A stretch of DNA of 64,000 bases. It comes from Rhodococcus rhodochrous (lineage in GTDB: Bacteria; Actinomycetota; Actinomycetes; Mycobacteriales; Mycobacteriaceae). The notes beneath the pieces were generated by a model. The model was not told the origin of the DNA. It worked only from the letters and a program-made list of their open reading frames with translations, and made no database searches. The translations under genes and the position numbers were made by a program. This document shows, piece after piece, positions 51,203 through 61,790 of the stretch. Where the stretch lies: assembly GCF_900187265.1 (NCBI RefSeq), contig NZ_LT906450.1, forward strand, positions 1,355,444 to 1,419,443. The letters are read 5' to 3'. The number at the start of each line of letters is the position of its first letter. Position 1 is the stretch's first letter.

Positions 51203-51780
51203 GTCGCGTCCGTCTCCGAGCTCGCCGCGAGCGCGGTCAGGCGAGCGACGGTCTCGTCGGCGACCCGGCTGTCGAGCCCGACGATCTCCACCGCACCCGC
51301 CGCCGAGGCGGTGGTGACGGTGACGGTGGTCAGATCGAGCCACCGGTCGAGCGGTCCCCGCTCGGTGTCGACGGTCTGGATCCGGGAGATCGGTGCGATG
51401 CGGTGCTCCTGCGTCCACCAACCCGAACGCGTGTAGACCGCAGTCTCGTCCATTTCCCAGCGATGGACGCGGTATCGCCAGACCGGCACCACCGCGACGT
51501 GCAGTCCACCGAGGACGACGGTCGCGGCCGCGGCGGCGACGTGCCACCCGGCGCCCACCGGCGCGACGAGCACCCACACGACCTGCGCGACGACCAGCGG
51601 CAACCACATCAGCGCTGCGCTCACGGCCCACAGCACACGCGCCTTCGGGCTCGGCCGCCACGACGGTTCCCTCATCACCACGCTCGTCGCCGCCGTGTTC
51701 TCGGCCGGCCCCGCCGGCGCGTTTTCGGCCGGCCCCGCCGGCGAACTCTCGTCGTCCTCCACCCGCACCTCCTGCTCCAT
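51199..51780 (-). CDS. PH domain-containing membrane protein (YdbS-like)
   Basis: 193 aa: an acidic, Pro/Ala-rich cytoplasmic start with a duplicated GPAEN unit, two membrane segments (about 48-95) and one bPH2 domain (WEMDETAVYTRSGWWTQEHR, then PISRIQTVDTERGPL). It pairs with the 503-aa YdbT-like protein encoded next, as in B. subtilis-type ydbS-ydbT. ATG at 51778-51780. Confidence 0.88.
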   Translation of the reverse strand: MEQEVRVEDDESSPAGPAENAPAGPAENTAATSVVMREPSWRPSPKARVLWAVSAALMWLPLVVAQVVWVLVAPVGAGWHVAAAAATVVLGGLHVAVVPVWRYRVHRWEMDETAVYTRSGWWTQEHRIAPISRIQTVDTERGPLDRWLDLTTVTVTTASAAGAVEIVGLDSRVADETVARLTALAASSETDAT

Positions 51781-51881
51781 CGGGCCCCGTGTCCGGTTCC
51801 ACGCTAGGCTGGGATCCGTAGAACCCGGCCGGACTCGCCCGATCCGACCTCGCGATCGGGCCCTATCAGGAGGAGATCGCA

Positions 51882-52079
51882 ATGACGGAGTCGAATGCGC
51901 TCGGCATCGAGATCCAATCCGACAACGATTCCGAGGCCGACCGGCTCGAGCAGGCCACTCCCGTCTACGACGATCCTGCCGACGACCTGCCTTCGGACGT
52001 ACCGCTCGAAGCCGATGCGGCAGACACCTACGAGCAGTACCGCGAAGTCCCCGCGGACGACGACTACCCGCACGAATAG
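51882..52079 (+). CDS. small acidic hypothetical protein with two EADxxDxxEQ-like repeats
   Basis: 65 aa, AGGAGG eight bases before the ATG. Very acidic, mostly disordered: SEADRLEQATPV and EADAADTYEQYREVP are two copies of one motif. Similar short acidic repeat proteins are common in actinobacteria; function unknown. It sits 33 bp before fbiC and may be co-transcribed. Confidence 0.75.
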   Translation: MTESNALGIEIQSDNDSEADRLEQATPVYDDPADDLPSDVPLEADAADTYEQYREVPADDDYPHE

Positions 52080-52112
52080 ACCCCGAAGTGGCATGGGGGT
52101 GTTCGTAGGCGC

Positions 52113-54722
52113 ATGATCGGGCGCATGACCGATTCCGCAGACGACACCCCGCAGTCCGCGATGCTTCCGACCCCCACCGTGCGTCCCGGCGCCGCGTCCC
52201 GATCCACGGCAACCCCCTCGGGGATGCGTCGAGCGCTGCGCCGGGCTCGCGACGGGGTCGCACTGAACGTCGACGAAGCGGCGGTCCTGCTGCAGGCCCG
52301 GGGCGCGGATCTCGAGGATCTCTGCGCGTCGGCGGCGCGGGTGCGCGATGCCGGCCTCCTCGCGGAGGGACGACCCGGCACGGTCACCTATTCGCGCAAG
52401 GTCTTCGTCCCCATCACCCGGCTGTGCCGGGATCGATGCCACTACTGCACCTTCGTCACGGTCCCCGGCAAGCTCCGCGCCGAGGGTCACGGCATGTACC
52501 TCGAACCCGACGAGATCCTCGAGATCGCCCGTCAGGGAGCCGAACTGGGGTGCAAGGAAGCCTTGTTCACACTCGGCGACCGGCCCGAGGAGCGGTGGCC
52601 CGAAGCGAAGCAGTGGCTCGACGAGCGCGGCTACGACTCCACCCTCGACTACGTGCGCGCGATGGCGATCCGGGTTCTCGAGGAGACCGGTCTGTTGCCG
52701 CACCTCAACCCCGGGGTGATGAGCTGGGCCGAGATCTCGCGGCTGAAGCCCGTCGCCCCGTCCATGGGCATGATGCTCGAGACCACCTCCGAACGGTTGT
52801 TCACCGAGAAGGGGCAGTGCCACTACGGCAGCCCCGACAAGGATCCGGCGGTGCGGCTGCGGGTGCTCACCGATGCGGGCCGCCTCGCGGTGCCGTTCAC
52901 CACCGGCATCCTCGTCGGTATCGGCGAGGACTTCACCGAGCGTGCCGAATCGATCCACGCGATCCGCAAGTCGCACAAGGCATTCGGTCATATCCAGGAA
53001 GTGATCGTCCAGAACTTCCGCGCCAAGGACGACACCGCGATGCGTGATGTCGACGACGCCGATCTCGACGAGTTCCTCGCCGCGATCGCCGTCGCGCGGC
53101 TCGTCCTCGGGCCGGGCATGCGCATCCAGGCCCCGCCGAATCTCGTCTCGCTCGACGAGTGTCGTGCGCTGCTCGGGGCGGGTGTCGACGACTGGGGCGG
53201 GGTCTCGCCGTTGACGCCCGATCACGTCAATCCCGAGCGGCCCTGGCCGAACCTCGACACCCTGGCGCGCCTGAGCTCCGAGGCCGGCTTCGAACTCACC
53301 GAGAGGATCGCCGCGCAGCCGAAGTACGTGCTCGCCGGGCAGCCGTGGATCGATCCGCGCATCACCGCCCACGTGCACGCCCTCGCCGATCCGGCCACGG
53401 GTCTCGCACGCGAGGTGATCCCGTCCGGACTGCCCTGGCAGGAGCCCGACATCGACTGGGAGTCGTCGGGCCGGGTCGACCTGAACTCCGAGATCGACGT
53501 GACGGGACGCAACACCGAGCACCGCTCCGATCTGGGGAGCGCCTTCGGCGACTGGGAAACCGTCCGCGAACAGGTGCTCGAACTGGGTGCCTCCGCGCCG
53601 GTGCGGCTCGACAGCGACGTGCTCTCGGCGCTGCGCTCCGCGGAACGGGATCCGGGCGGATGCTCCGAAGCGGAGTACATCGCCCTCGCCAACGCCGACG
53701 GCGCCGGTCTCGAAGCGCTCGTGGCGCTCGCCGACCAGCTGCGCCGCGACACCGTCGGCGACGACGTCACCTACGTCGTCAACCGGAACATCAACTTCAC
53801 CAACATCTGCTACACCGGCTGCCGGTTCTGCGCCTTCGCACAGCGCAAGGGCGACGCCGACGCGTTCACCCTCTCGGCGAGCGAGGTCGCCGACCGCGCG
53901 TGGGAGGCGCACGTCGCCGGCGCCACCGAGGTGTGCATGCAGGGCGGCATCGACCCGGAGCTGCCGGTGACCGGCTACGCCGATCTCGTCCGCGCCGTCA
54001 AGGCACGGGTGCCGTCGATACACGTCCACGCGTTCTCGCCGATGGAGATCGTCAACGGTGTCGCACGCAGCGGCACGTCGATCCGGGACTGGCTCACCGA
54101 ACTTCGTGAGGCCGGGCTCGACACCATCCCGGGCACCGCCGCGGAGATCCTCGACGACGAGGTGCGGTGGGTGCTCACCAAGGGCAAGCTCCCGACCGCC
54201 GAGTGGATCGAGGTGGTCACCACCGCACACGAGGTGGGACTGCGCTCGAGCTCGACGATGATGTACGGACACGTCGACCAGCCGCACCACTGGGTGGGCC
54301 ACGTGAACGTGATCCGCGGGATCCAGGAGCGCACAGGTGGATTCACCGAGTTCGTGCTGTTGCCCTTCGTGCACCAGTCCTCGCCGCTGTATCTGGCCGG
54401 CGCGTCGCGTCCCGGACCGACCATGCGCGACAACCGTGCCGCGCACGCGCTCGCCCGGGTCATGCTGCACGGCCGGATCGACAACATCCAGACGAGCTGG
54501 GTCAAGCTGGGCGTCGCCGGGACGCAGGCCATGCTCGAAGGCGGGGCGAACGACCTCGGTGGCACGCTCATGGAGGAGACGATCTCGCGCATGGCGGGTT
54601 CGCAACACGGCTCGGAGAAGACCGTCGCCGAACTCGTCGCGATCGCCGAGGGCATCGGGCGTCCGGCGCGCCAGCGGACCACCGCGTACACGCCGATCGA
54701 GCTTCCGGTCACCTCGGGCTGA
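52113..54722 (+). CDS. fbiC: FO synthase FbiC (fused CofG-CofH)
   Basis: 869 aa (865 if ATG at 52125 is used) with two radical-SAM domains. CofG half: CRDRCHYC near residue 104; CofH half: CYTGCRFC near residue 570. It makes the deazaflavin FO of coenzyme F420 from tyrosine and a pyrimidine. Actinobacteria carry the fused form, archaea the split one. Followed by a terminator hairpin and then the ferredoxin gene, the same order as Rv1173-Rv1177. Confidence 0.96.
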   Translation: MIGRMTDSADDTPQSAMLPTPTVRPGAASRSTATPSGMRRALRRARDGVALNVDEAAVLLQARGADLEDLCASAARVRDAGLLAEGRPGTVTYSRKVFVPITRLCRDRCHYCTFVTVPGKLRAEGHGMYLEPDEILEIARQGAELGCKEALFTLGDRPEERWPEAKQWLDERGYDSTLDYVRAMAIRVLEETGLLPHLNPGVMSWAEISRLKPVAPSMGMMLETTSERLFTEKGQCHYGSPDKDPAVRLRVLTDAGRLAVPFTTGILVGIGEDFTERAESIHAIRKSHKAFGHIQEVIVQNFRAKDDTAMRDVDDADLDEFLAAIAVARLVLGPGMRIQAPPNLVSLDECRALLGAGVDDWGGVSPLTPDHVNPERPWPNLDTLARLSSEAGFELTERIAAQPKYVLAGQPWIDPRITAHVHALADPATGLAREVIPSGLPWQEPDIDWESSGRVDLNSEIDVTGRNTEHRSDLGSAFGDWETVREQVLELGASAPVRLDSDVLSALRSAERDPGGCSEAEYIALANADGAGLEALVALADQLRRDTVGDDVTYVVNRNINFTNICYTGCRFCAFAQRKGDADAFTLSASEVADRAWEAHVAGATEVCMQGGIDPELPVTGYADLVRAVKARVPSIHVHAFSPMEIVNGVARSGTSIRDWLTELREAGLDTIPGTAAEILDDEVRWVLTKGKLPTAEWIEVVTTAHEVGLRSSSTMMYGHVDQPHHWVGHVNVIRGIQERTGGFTEFVLLPFVHQSSPLYLAGASRPGPTMRDNRAAHALARVMLHGRIDNIQTSWVKLGVAGTQAMLEGGANDLGGTLMEETISRMAGSQHGSEKTVAELVAIAEGIGRPARQRTTAYTPIELPVTSG

Positions 54723-54735
54723 CCCGTCACCGCGG

Positions 54736-54776
54736 GCGGCACTCCGAAGTAGGGGACCCTTACTCCGGAGTGCCGC
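54736..54776. terminator. terminator hairpin after fbiC
   Basis: The 11-base arms GCGGCACTCCG (54736-54746) and CGGAGTGCCGC (54766-54776) pair, and AGTAGGG with CCCTTACT extends the stem inward with one bulge. It lies 14 bp after the fbiC stop. Confidence 0.75.
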
Positions 54777-54876
54777 ACGGGCACGGGGGATACTGGAGGA
54801 CCGTGGGCGCCGAGGGCGCCCGCTCGGGCGAGACCGCGCAGGTCGGCGGGCTTACAGAGAGGCAGGGAGAACAGCA

Positions 54877-55200
54877 GTGACGTACACGATTGCGGAACCG
54901 TGCGTGGACGTGTTGGACAAGGCATGCATCGAGGAGTGCCCCGTCGACTGCATCTACGAGGGCGGTCGCATGCTGTACATCCACCCCGACGAGTGCGTCG
55001 ACTGCGGTGCGTGCGAGCCCGTGTGCCCCGTCGAAGCGATCTTCTACGAGGACGACGTCCCGGACGAGTGGTCCGAGTACGTCAAGGCCAACGTCGATTT
55101 CTTCAACGATCTCGGCTCGCCCGGTGGCGCCGCGAAGCTCGGCAAGGTCGACTACGACCCGCCGTTCGTCAAGAACCTCCCTCCCATGGGCGAAGAGTGA
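54877..55200 (+). CDS. fdxA: seven-iron ferredoxin FdxA/FdxC
   Basis: 107 aa. [13 protein letters not shown] and the [15 protein letters not shown] stretch give the [3Fe-4S] plus [4Fe-4S] cysteine pattern of actinobacterial 7Fe ferredoxins, with the typical acidic C-terminus. The GTG at 54877 follows GGGAG. It lies 22 bp before dapC, as fdxC-dapC do in M. tuberculosis. Confidence 0.95.
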   Translation: MTYTIAEPCVDVLDKACIEECPVDCIYEGGRMLYIHPDECVDCGACEPVCPVEAIFYEDDVPDEWSEYVKANVDFFNDLGSPGGAAKLGKVDYDPPFVKNLPPMGEE

Positions 55201-55222
55201 CGAACGGACCGGTGGAACTTTC

Positions 55223-56335
55223 GTGAGCACGCGTGTCCGCCGTTCGGTGGCGAAGAGCCTGCCGGACTTCCCCTGGGATTCCCTGACCGACGCGAAGGCG
55301 AAGGCAGCGGCGCATCCCGACGGCATCGTCAACCTGTCGGTGGGCACACCGGTCGACCCGGTCGCCCCCGTGATCCGGGAGGCGCTCGTCTCGGTCGCCG
55401 AGGAACCGGGCTACCCGACCACGCACGGCACCGCCGAACTGCGGCGGGCGGCCGTGGGTGCGCTCGAACGTCGCTACGGCATCACCGGTCTCGACGACTC
55501 CGCGATCCTGCCGGCGATCGGCACCAAGGAGATGATCGCCTGGCTGCCGTCGCTGCTCGGCCTCGGTGCCGACGATCTCGTCGTGATCCCCGAGCTGGCA
55601 TACCCGACCTACGAGGTGGGCGGCCTGCTCGCCGGTGCCCGCATCATCCGCGCCGACGGGCTGACCCGCCTCGGCCCCGAGGTCGCCTCGCTGGTCTTCG
55701 TGAACTCGCCGTCGAACCCCACCGGAAAGGTGCTCGGGCCCGACCACCTGCGCAAGGTGGTCGACTGGGCGCGCAGCCGCAACGCGATCGTCGTCTCCGA
55801 CGAGTGCTATCTCGGGCTCACCTGGGAGGGTGAGGCCCTGTCGATCCTGCACCCGAGCGTGTGCGGGGGTGACCACACCAACCTCCTCGCGGTGCACTCG
55901 CTGTCGAAGACCTCGAATCTCGCGAGCTACCGGGCCGGTTTCGTCACCGGCGACGCCGACCTCGTCGCCGACCTGCTCGAGGTCCGCAAGCACTCCGGCA
56001 TGATGGTGCCGCTGCCGATCCAGGCCGCGATGACGGCGGCACTGAACGACGACGAGCACGAGAACGCCCAGCGCGAGAAGTACCGCAAGCGGCGCGAAGT
56101 GCTTCTCGACGCGGTGCGCGGTGCCGGCTTCACCGTCGACCACTCGCAGGCGGGCCTGTATCTGTGGGCGACGCGCGGTGAGGAATGCCGCGCGACCGTC
56201 GACTGGTTCGCCGAACGCGGCATCCTCGTCGCACCCGGCGAGTTCTACGGTCCCGGAGGCGTCCTGCACGTGCGGATCGCGCTCACCGCGACCGACGACG
56301 CCATCGACGCCGCCGCTGCCCGACTGCGCGGATAG
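55223..56335 (+). CDS. dapC: N-succinyldiaminopimelate aminotransferase DapC
   Basis: 370 aa, class I/II PLP aminotransferase. PLP lysine in SLSKTSNLASYRAGF, substrate-binding NSPSNPTGKVL, and IPELAYPTYEVG. It acts in the succinylase branch of lysine/DAP synthesis, the pathway of dapD at the right end of the window. GTG at 55223, family start with FPWDSL. Conserved fdx-dapC pairing supports DapC over other aminotransferases. Confidence 0.9.
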   Translation: MSTRVRRSVAKSLPDFPWDSLTDAKAKAAAHPDGIVNLSVGTPVDPVAPVIREALVSVAEEPGYPTTHGTAELRRAAVGALERRYGITGLDDSAILPAIGTKEMIAWLPSLLGLGADDLVVIPELAYPTYEVGGLLAGARIIRADGLTRLGPEVASLVFVNSPSNPTGKVLGPDHLRKVVDWARSRNAIVVSDECYLGLTWEGEALSILHPSVCGGDHTNLLAVHSLSKTSNLASYRAGFVTGDADLVADLLEVRKHSGMMVPLPIQAAMTAALNDDEHENAQREKYRKRREVLLDAVRGAGFTVDHSQAGLYLWATRGEECRATVDWFAERGILVAPGEFYGPGGVLHVRIALTATDDAIDAAAARLRG

Positions 56336-56415
56336 AGCGCAGCCTCCGGCTCCGCTGTGCCGATAGAGCGCGCCGACCCACCGCCCGGTGAGTGGCTCAC
56401 CGGTAGATTGACCCC

Positions 56416-57120
56416 GTGAGTTCGTCCGGTGAGGATCCGCTGCTGTGGGTGCTCTATGTCGTCGTGGTGGCGATCGCTGCGGCGAGCGCGTCACGCTCCC
56501 ACTCGGGAAGCACCGCGCACGCGACGACGCGATCGTTCTGGTGGCCTCCGCCGGTCGCGGCGACGATCCTGTGGTCGGTGGTCGCGGTGGCCTCGCTCGC
56601 GCGACTGGTCTTCCCGGGACTGCTCGACGTCTTCCGGCGGCAGCCGGTCCGCACCCGGGACTCGGGGGAGTGGTGGCGCGTCCTCACCGCCGGCCTGATC
56701 GAGGACGGCGGTGTGCTCCTCACCGTCGTGAACCTGCTGTTGCTCGCGGTGGTCGCCATCGCGATCGTGCGGGTGTGGGGGTGGTACCGCGCTCTCGGGT
56801 TGTTCGTGGTCGGCCAGGTGCTGTGGGGGTTGTTCACCACCTTCGTCTTCCCGTCCGACGGCGCGGGAACGACCGGCGCGACGCTCGCGGCGGCCGCGAC
56901 CCTCGCGGGACTGTGGCCGGTCGTCGGAGCGACCCGCCCGTTGCTCGTCGCCTCCGCGGCGACCTTCCTTCTCGGCGTGGTCCTCGTGATCGCGGGTGAC
57001 GCGCACGGCGTGGCCGTCCTCATCGGGATGCTGCTGGGTGCGGTCATGGCCACCGTGCTTCCCCCGGTACATCTCGCGCGGGCATCGGTGTCCGCGGCGC
57101 GCGGCGACATCCACACCTGA
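56416..57120 (+). CDS. rhomboid-like membrane protein, catalytic Ser replaced
   Basis: 234 aa, six to seven membrane segments with the rhomboid layout: EWWRVLTAGLI before the first core helix, WGWYRALGLF loop, then a GAGTTGATLAA segment where rhomboid proteases have GxSGA, and DAHGVAVLIGMLLG matching the His helix. The Ser is replaced by Thr, so it is probably a non-proteolytic rhomboid homologue. GTG at 56416. Rhomboid assignment is by pattern only. Confidence 0.6.
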   Translation: MSSSGEDPLLWVLYVVVVAIAAASASRSHSGSTAHATTRSFWWPPPVAATILWSVVAVASLARLVFPGLLDVFRRQPVRTRDSGEWWRVLTAGLIEDGGVLLTVVNLLLLAVVAIAIVRVWGWYRALGLFVVGQVLWGLFTTFVFPSDGAGTTGATLAAAATLAGLWPVVGATRPLLVASAATFLLGVVLVIAGDAHGVAVLIGMLLGAVMATVLPPVHLARASVSAARGDIHT

Positions 57121-57155
57121 CCACCTCTGCGAGACCGCGGCATCGATATGGAATC

Positions 57156-58595
57156 GTGGCTGTCGTGTCTGCACTGCTTCGTTCGCTGAACCCGCTGGCC
57201 GTCGCGCGCGGCGACGATCTCCCGGACGCCGTCCGTATCGACGGCCACACCTTCTCCCGCAGTGATCTGCTCGGCGCGGCCACCGCCGTCGCGGCGCGGG
57301 TGGCGCGCGCCGATCGGGTGGCCGTGCTCGCGACTCCGAGCGCGACCACCGTCGTCGCCGTGACCGGTGCCCTGCTCGCCGGGACGACCGTGGTGCCGGT
57401 GCCACCGGACTCGGGGCCCGCCGAACTCGCCCACATCCTGACGGACTCGGGCGCGCAGGCCTGGCTCGGTCCGGCGCCGGAGGTGCAGCATCCCGACGTT
57501 CCGCAGTTGCCGAGCCTGCCGGTCCGCCTGCACGCCCGCGACTGGCATCACCTGCCCGAGCCGAACCCGGCGCGAATCGCGTTCGTGCTGTACACCTCCG
57601 GTACCACCGGCGCCCCGAAGGGCGTGCTGCTGAGCCGCCGGGCGCTCGCCGCGGGCATCGACGCCCTCGCCGAGGCATGGGCCTGGACCGAGCGCGACAC
57701 GCTCGTGCACGGCCTGCCGCTGTTCCACGTGCACGGACTCGTGCTCGGCGTGGTCGGGGCCCTGCGCATGGGCAGCCGGCTGATCCACACCGGGAAGCCG
57801 ACCCCGCAGGCCTACGCCGAGGCACAGGGATCCCTCTACTTCGGGGTGCCGACGGTGTGGACACGCGTCGTCGAGGACGAGGACTCCGCCCGCGCGCTCA
57901 GCGGCGCGCGACTGCTCGTCTCCGGAAGTGCGCCGCTGCCGGTGCCGGTCTTCGAACGACTGCGTGAGCTCACGGGCCTGGTCCCGATCGAGCGTTACGG
58001 CATGAGCGAGACGATGCTGACGCTCAGCACGCGGGTCGACGGCGAACGCCGTCCCGGCTGGGTCGGCACGCCCGTCGCCGGGGTCGAGACGCGACTGCGC
58101 GACGAGCAGGGCCGCGACGTGCCCCACGACGGGGAGAGCATCGGTGTCCTGCAGGTGCGCGGGCCGATGCTCTTCGACGGCTATCTGAACAGGCCCGAGG
58201 CCACCGCGGCCGCGTGGACCGAGGACGGATGGTTCGTCACCGGCGACGTAGCGGCCGTCGACGAGGGCGGATTCCACCGCATCGTGGGCCGCGAGTCGAC
58301 CGATCTGATCAAGACCGGTGGGTTCCGGGTGGGTGCGGGGGAGATCGAGACCGTTCTGCTCGGTCATCCCGCTGTGCGGGAGGTGGCCGTGGTGGGCCTG
58401 CCCGACGACGACCTCGGTCAGCGGATCGTCGCGTTCGTGGTGCCCGCCGCCGACGGCGCCCAGGTCGACGAGTCGGAACTGATCGACCTTGTCGCACAAC
58501 AGCTCTCCGTGCACAAGCGACCCCGGGAGGTGCGTGTGGTGAGCGACCTTCCACGCAATGCGATGGGCAAGGTGCAGAAGAAGAAACTGGGCTGA
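57156..58595 (+). CDS. acyl-CoA synthetase (FadD36/MatB-like)
   Basis: 479 aa AMP-binding enzyme, compact like malonyl-CoA synthetase. P-loop YTSGTTGAPKGV, YGMSET, WFVTGDVA and the A8 region KTGGFRVGAGEIE; C-terminal catalytic Lys in NAMGKVQKKKL. The position before a PucR/CdaR-type regulator and not far from dapD equals fadD36 (Rv1193) in M. tuberculosis. It activates a short or dicarboxylic acid; exact substrate not determined. GTG at 57156 or 57165. Confidence 0.88.
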   Translation: MAVVSALLRSLNPLAVARGDDLPDAVRIDGHTFSRSDLLGAATAVAARVARADRVAVLATPSATTVVAVTGALLAGTTVVPVPPDSGPAELAHILTDSGAQAWLGPAPEVQHPDVPQLPSLPVRLHARDWHHLPEPNPARIAFVLYTSGTTGAPKGVLLSRRALAAGIDALAEAWAWTERDTLVHGLPLFHVHGLVLGVVGALRMGSRLIHTGKPTPQAYAEAQGSLYFGVPTVWTRVVEDEDSARALSGARLLVSGSAPLPVPVFERLRELTGLVPIERYGMSETMLTLSTRVDGERRPGWVGTPVAGVETRLRDEQGRDVPHDGESIGVLQVRGPMLFDGYLNRPEATAAAWTEDGWFVTGDVAAVDEGGFHRIVGRESTDLIKTGGFRVGAGEIETVLLGHPAVREVAVVGLPDDDLGQRIVAFVVPAADGAQVDESELIDLVAQQLSVHKRPREVRVVSDLPRNAMGKVQKKKLG

Positions 58596-58742
58596 CAGGG
58601 TCGGTGGGGAGCGCCCGCGGGCAGGTTCCTGTTACCGGAACTTCGTGGAAAATCGGTCACAGGGGTTGCATGTGTCACACTGCGAGGCGGATTCTCTACT
58701 GCACCGTATGTAGATCTACTCACTTCGATGGGGGTTCGAGGG

Positions 58743-60020
58743 ATGTCTGTAACGGATCAGGTCCGGGTGCCCGGGCACGACCGTCGGGGGGACGGTGACA
58801 ACGCTCCGCTCTTCCTGGTGGACGGGAAGCCCGCGTCCGTTCCGCTGCGCGATCTGCCCGCCGTGGCTCGCAAACTCGTGGCGCACTTCGCCGACAACGT
58901 GGCGCCGTGTTCGCTCCGACCGGGCGAATCGCTGCGCGGCGACGTCACCGAGGTCACCGTGCGCTGCCTGCGCATCGCGATCCATCTCCTCGACTCCGGA
59001 GAACTACCCTCCGACGCGGAGCTCGCCGACCTGCGCAGCAGCGCAGCCCAGTGGGCCCGCGCCGGCTTCCGGCTCGAATACATGCTCCGGATCTATCACG
59101 AAGGCATCCGTCTCGGTTGGGAGCTGGTCACCGATCGGGCCCGGGAGGGCGATGTCTCCTCCGTCGCCGACGCGTCCCGCCTGTGGATGGCGCTGCTCGA
59201 GAAGGTCACCGTCGCCGCGACCACCGGTTTCGTCGCCGAACTCGACGCCATCCGCCGTGAACGCGACGTCGCCGCGCAGGAACTGGTCACCGCGCTGCTG
59301 AGCGGGCAGGACGCCGCGGCCGTGGCGCAACGCTCCGGGCTGGTGCTCGCCGACACCTACACCGTGCTCGCGGTCTCGCTCACCCGACATCCCGACGAAC
59401 GCAATCCGCACGTGCGGCCGGAGGTCGTCGCGCGGCGCACCCTGCGCCGGGTCGAGACCGAACTCGAGGCGATCTGCGAGGGCCGCCACCTCGCGATGCT
59501 CGGCCCCGAGGGCGGCACCGTCCTGCTCCCCGAATCGCCCTCGACCGAGGCGATCGAGGAATTCCGGCAGCGCATCGAGACCGTCGCGGGCGTGTCCGTC
59601 ACCATCGCTCTCGTCCACGCCCCCGTCCGGGAGGTGCCCACTGCGGCGAAGCAGGCCCACGAACTGCTCGATCTGGTGCGACGGCTCGGCCGTGCGGTCG
59701 GGGCCTACGGTATGCAGGATCTGGCCCTCGAATACCAGCTCACGCGGCCCGGACCGGCGCGCCGTCACCTCGCGCGCGTCCTCGACCCGCTCGACGAATC
59801 ACCCGAACTCGTCGAGACACTGGAAACGCACATCGCCCACGACCTGAGCCGCCAGCTCACGGCCAAGACCCTGCACGTCCACGCGAACACCGTCGACTAC
59901 CGCCTCAAGCGGGTCGCACAACTCACCGGATTCGACCCCACCCGGCCCTCCGGACTGCGCCAGTTGCAGGCGGCGCTGATCGCTCGCCGACTCGAACTGG
60001 AGAGGTCCGAACAGGGCTGA
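58743..60020 (+). CDS. PucR/CdaR-type helix-turn-helix regulator
   Basis: 425 aa with an N-terminal RsbRD/uncharacterised helical part, GGDEF-like CdaR middle domain (about 190-310) and C-terminal HTH_30 (KTLHVHANTVDYRLKRVAQL). It lacks the PF07905 purine domain seen in the 23262 gene. ATG at 58743 has GGGGG eight bases upstream. It follows the acyl-CoA synthetase, as Rv1194c neighbours Rv1193, and may regulate it. Confidence 0.85.
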   Translation: MSVTDQVRVPGHDRRGDGDNAPLFLVDGKPASVPLRDLPAVARKLVAHFADNVAPCSLRPGESLRGDVTEVTVRCLRIAIHLLDSGELPSDAELADLRSSAAQWARAGFRLEYMLRIYHEGIRLGWELVTDRAREGDVSSVADASRLWMALLEKVTVAATTGFVAELDAIRRERDVAAQELVTALLSGQDAAAVAQRSGLVLADTYTVLAVSLTRHPDERNPHVRPEVVARRTLRRVETELEAICEGRHLAMLGPEGGTVLLPESPSTEAIEEFRQRIETVAGVSVTIALVHAPVREVPTAAKQAHELLDLVRRLGRAVGAYGMQDLALEYQLTRPGPARRHLARVLDPLDESPELVETLETHIAHDLSRQLTAKTLHVHANTVDYRLKRVAQLTGFDPTRPSGLRQLQAALIARRLELERSEQG

Positions 60021-60119
60021 TATCGCGTCGGATTCGGCTTCCCGAGGCCTGCCGGTCTATATCATCGGTCTCGGGCGACCGAGGGGCGTCACCCGGAGTG
60101 AGCGCGAGGGGGCCGACGC

Positions 60120-61790
60120 ATGGCGGGGGAGTCCGGACCGTCCGAGTCGGATCCGCCGAGCCGTCGTGGCGGCGTGAGTGGGGATGCACGGCCGGGCAGG
60201 GGTCGGGCGCGCTGGTTCGTGGTCGCCGTGATCCTCGTCCTCGCGGCCGGATCCGTCGCCTTCCTGTTCGTGGAGCGGCGGAGCGGGTGCGACGACTCCG
60301 AGCGTTACACCGTGGCGGTCACCGCCGACCTCGCGCCGGTGATCGAGGAGACCTCGGTATCCGGATGTACGGAATTCGAGGTCGTCGAACAGGAACCGGG
60401 GGAGGTGTCGGCGCGACTGGCGACCGACGACGTCCCCGACCTGTGGCTCCCGGCGGGCGGTTGGTGGGCGTCGTGGGCGGGTGAGACCGCCACGGGCCCG
60501 GTGCGCACGGTGTCGACACCGCTGGCCACCACGCCGCTCGTGATTGCGGGTGCGCCGGGCACCGTCGAACCGGCGGCCGACTGGCAGGAGGCCCTGTCCG
60601 ATCCCGGTCTCGTCTTCGGCAATCCATTGCGCTCCGGTCCCGCGGCAGGTGCCATCCGCGCCGTGCTGGCCGAAGCCGCCGACGATCCCGTCGCGATGGG
60701 CACGGTCCGTCCCGTCATGGCGCCGCTCGCCGAGCGGGAGGGGGTCCGCGACGAGGAGGTACCCACCGGATCGACCTTGCTCGAGGAGACCGTCGCCGAT
60801 GGCGGGACGGTGGTGAGCACCGAACAGCAGGTCGAGACCTATCGCAGCGTCCACGAGCGCGAACTGGGCATCGAGGTACCCGCCACCGGGACGCTGCTCG
60901 TGGACTATCCGGTGGTCGTGACGGCGCGCGGAGAACGGCACGACGCCGCGGCGGCGGCCGCGACGGCGCTGACCGACGCGCTGCACACGTCCGAAGGACT
61001 CGACAGGCTGACCCGTCACGGCTTCCGGGACGGAGGCGGACGACCCTTGCCCGACGGCCGCGGTGTGGGAGCGGTGCCGGTGCTCGAACTCGACGACGAG
61101 ACCGTCGCCGAGGAGGCGATGAACGTGTGGGCGTTGCAGGCGCTTCCCGTACGCACCGTGTTCGCGGTGGACGTCTCCGCGTCGATGAACCGTAATCTCG
61201 GCGACGAGAGCCGGATCGAACTGGTCCGGCGCGCCGCGACCGCCGCCAACGAGGTCCTGCCCGGGAACGTCTCGGCGGGCCTGTGGTTCTTCGGCGGGGG
61301 AGTGAGCGACTACGCCACATTGCCGAACGACCGCGCCGAGGCCCCGGGGGACTACATCGTGGCGGCACCGATCCGGCGCTTCGATGCGGTGGTGGACGAC
61401 GGTACCCAACGCGACCTGCTCACCTCGCTCGTCGCACAGATGGCCGGTACGGCCGACGAGACCACCGCGCTCTACGACACGATCCTCGCGGCCTTCCGGT
61501 ACGTGCAGGACAGCTACGATCCGCGCGCGGCCAACAGTGTCGTCGTGGTGACCGACGGCGCCGACAACGGCTCCGCGATGTCGAAGGACGAACTGCTCGC
61601 GGTCCTCTCGAACGAGAACGATCCGTCCAAGCCGGTCCGGATCGTGACGATCGGACTCGGCGAGGACGTGGACACCGCGACCCTCGAGCAGATCGCCGCG
61701 GCGACCGGAGGGGTGAGCTACCGGACGAGCGATCCGCTCGACATCACCGAGCTCGTGCTCACTGCGCTGGCCGATCGGACGGGTGGCTGA
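60120..61790 (+). CDS. membrane-anchored VWA-domain protein with binding-protein-like module
   Basis: 556 aa. One N-terminal membrane anchor (about 30-52), an extracellular SBP_bac_11-like module (about 60-330) and a VWA domain (about 345-550) with MIDAS DVSASMN and VVTDGADNGS. Such proteins are often called substrate-binding/VWA proteins of unknown role. ATG at 60120 after GGGGG. The 3' end overlaps the convergent permease gene by 32 bp. Confidence 0.85.
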   Translation: MAGESGPSESDPPSRRGGVSGDARPGRGRARWFVVAVILVLAAGSVAFLFVERRSGCDDSERYTVAVTADLAPVIEETSVSGCTEFEVVEQEPGEVSARLATDDVPDLWLPAGGWWASWAGETATGPVRTVSTPLATTPLVIAGAPGTVEPAADWQEALSDPGLVFGNPLRSGPAAGAIRAVLAEAADDPVAMGTVRPVMAPLAEREGVRDEEVPTGSTLLEETVADGGTVVSTEQQVETYRSVHERELGIEVPATGTLLVDYPVVVTARGERHDAAAAAATALTDALHTSEGLDRLTRHGFRDGGGRPLPDGRGVGAVPVLELDDETVAEEAMNVWALQALPVRTVFAVDVSASMNRNLGDESRIELVRRAATAANEVLPGNVSAGLWFFGGGVSDYATLPNDRAEAPGDYIVAAPIRRFDAVVDDGTQRDLLTSLVAQMAGTADETTALYDTILAAFRYVQDSYDPRAANSVVVVTDGADNGSAMSKDELLAVLSNENDPSKPVRIVTIGLGEDVDTATLEQIAAATGGVSYRTSDPLDITELVLTALADRTGG

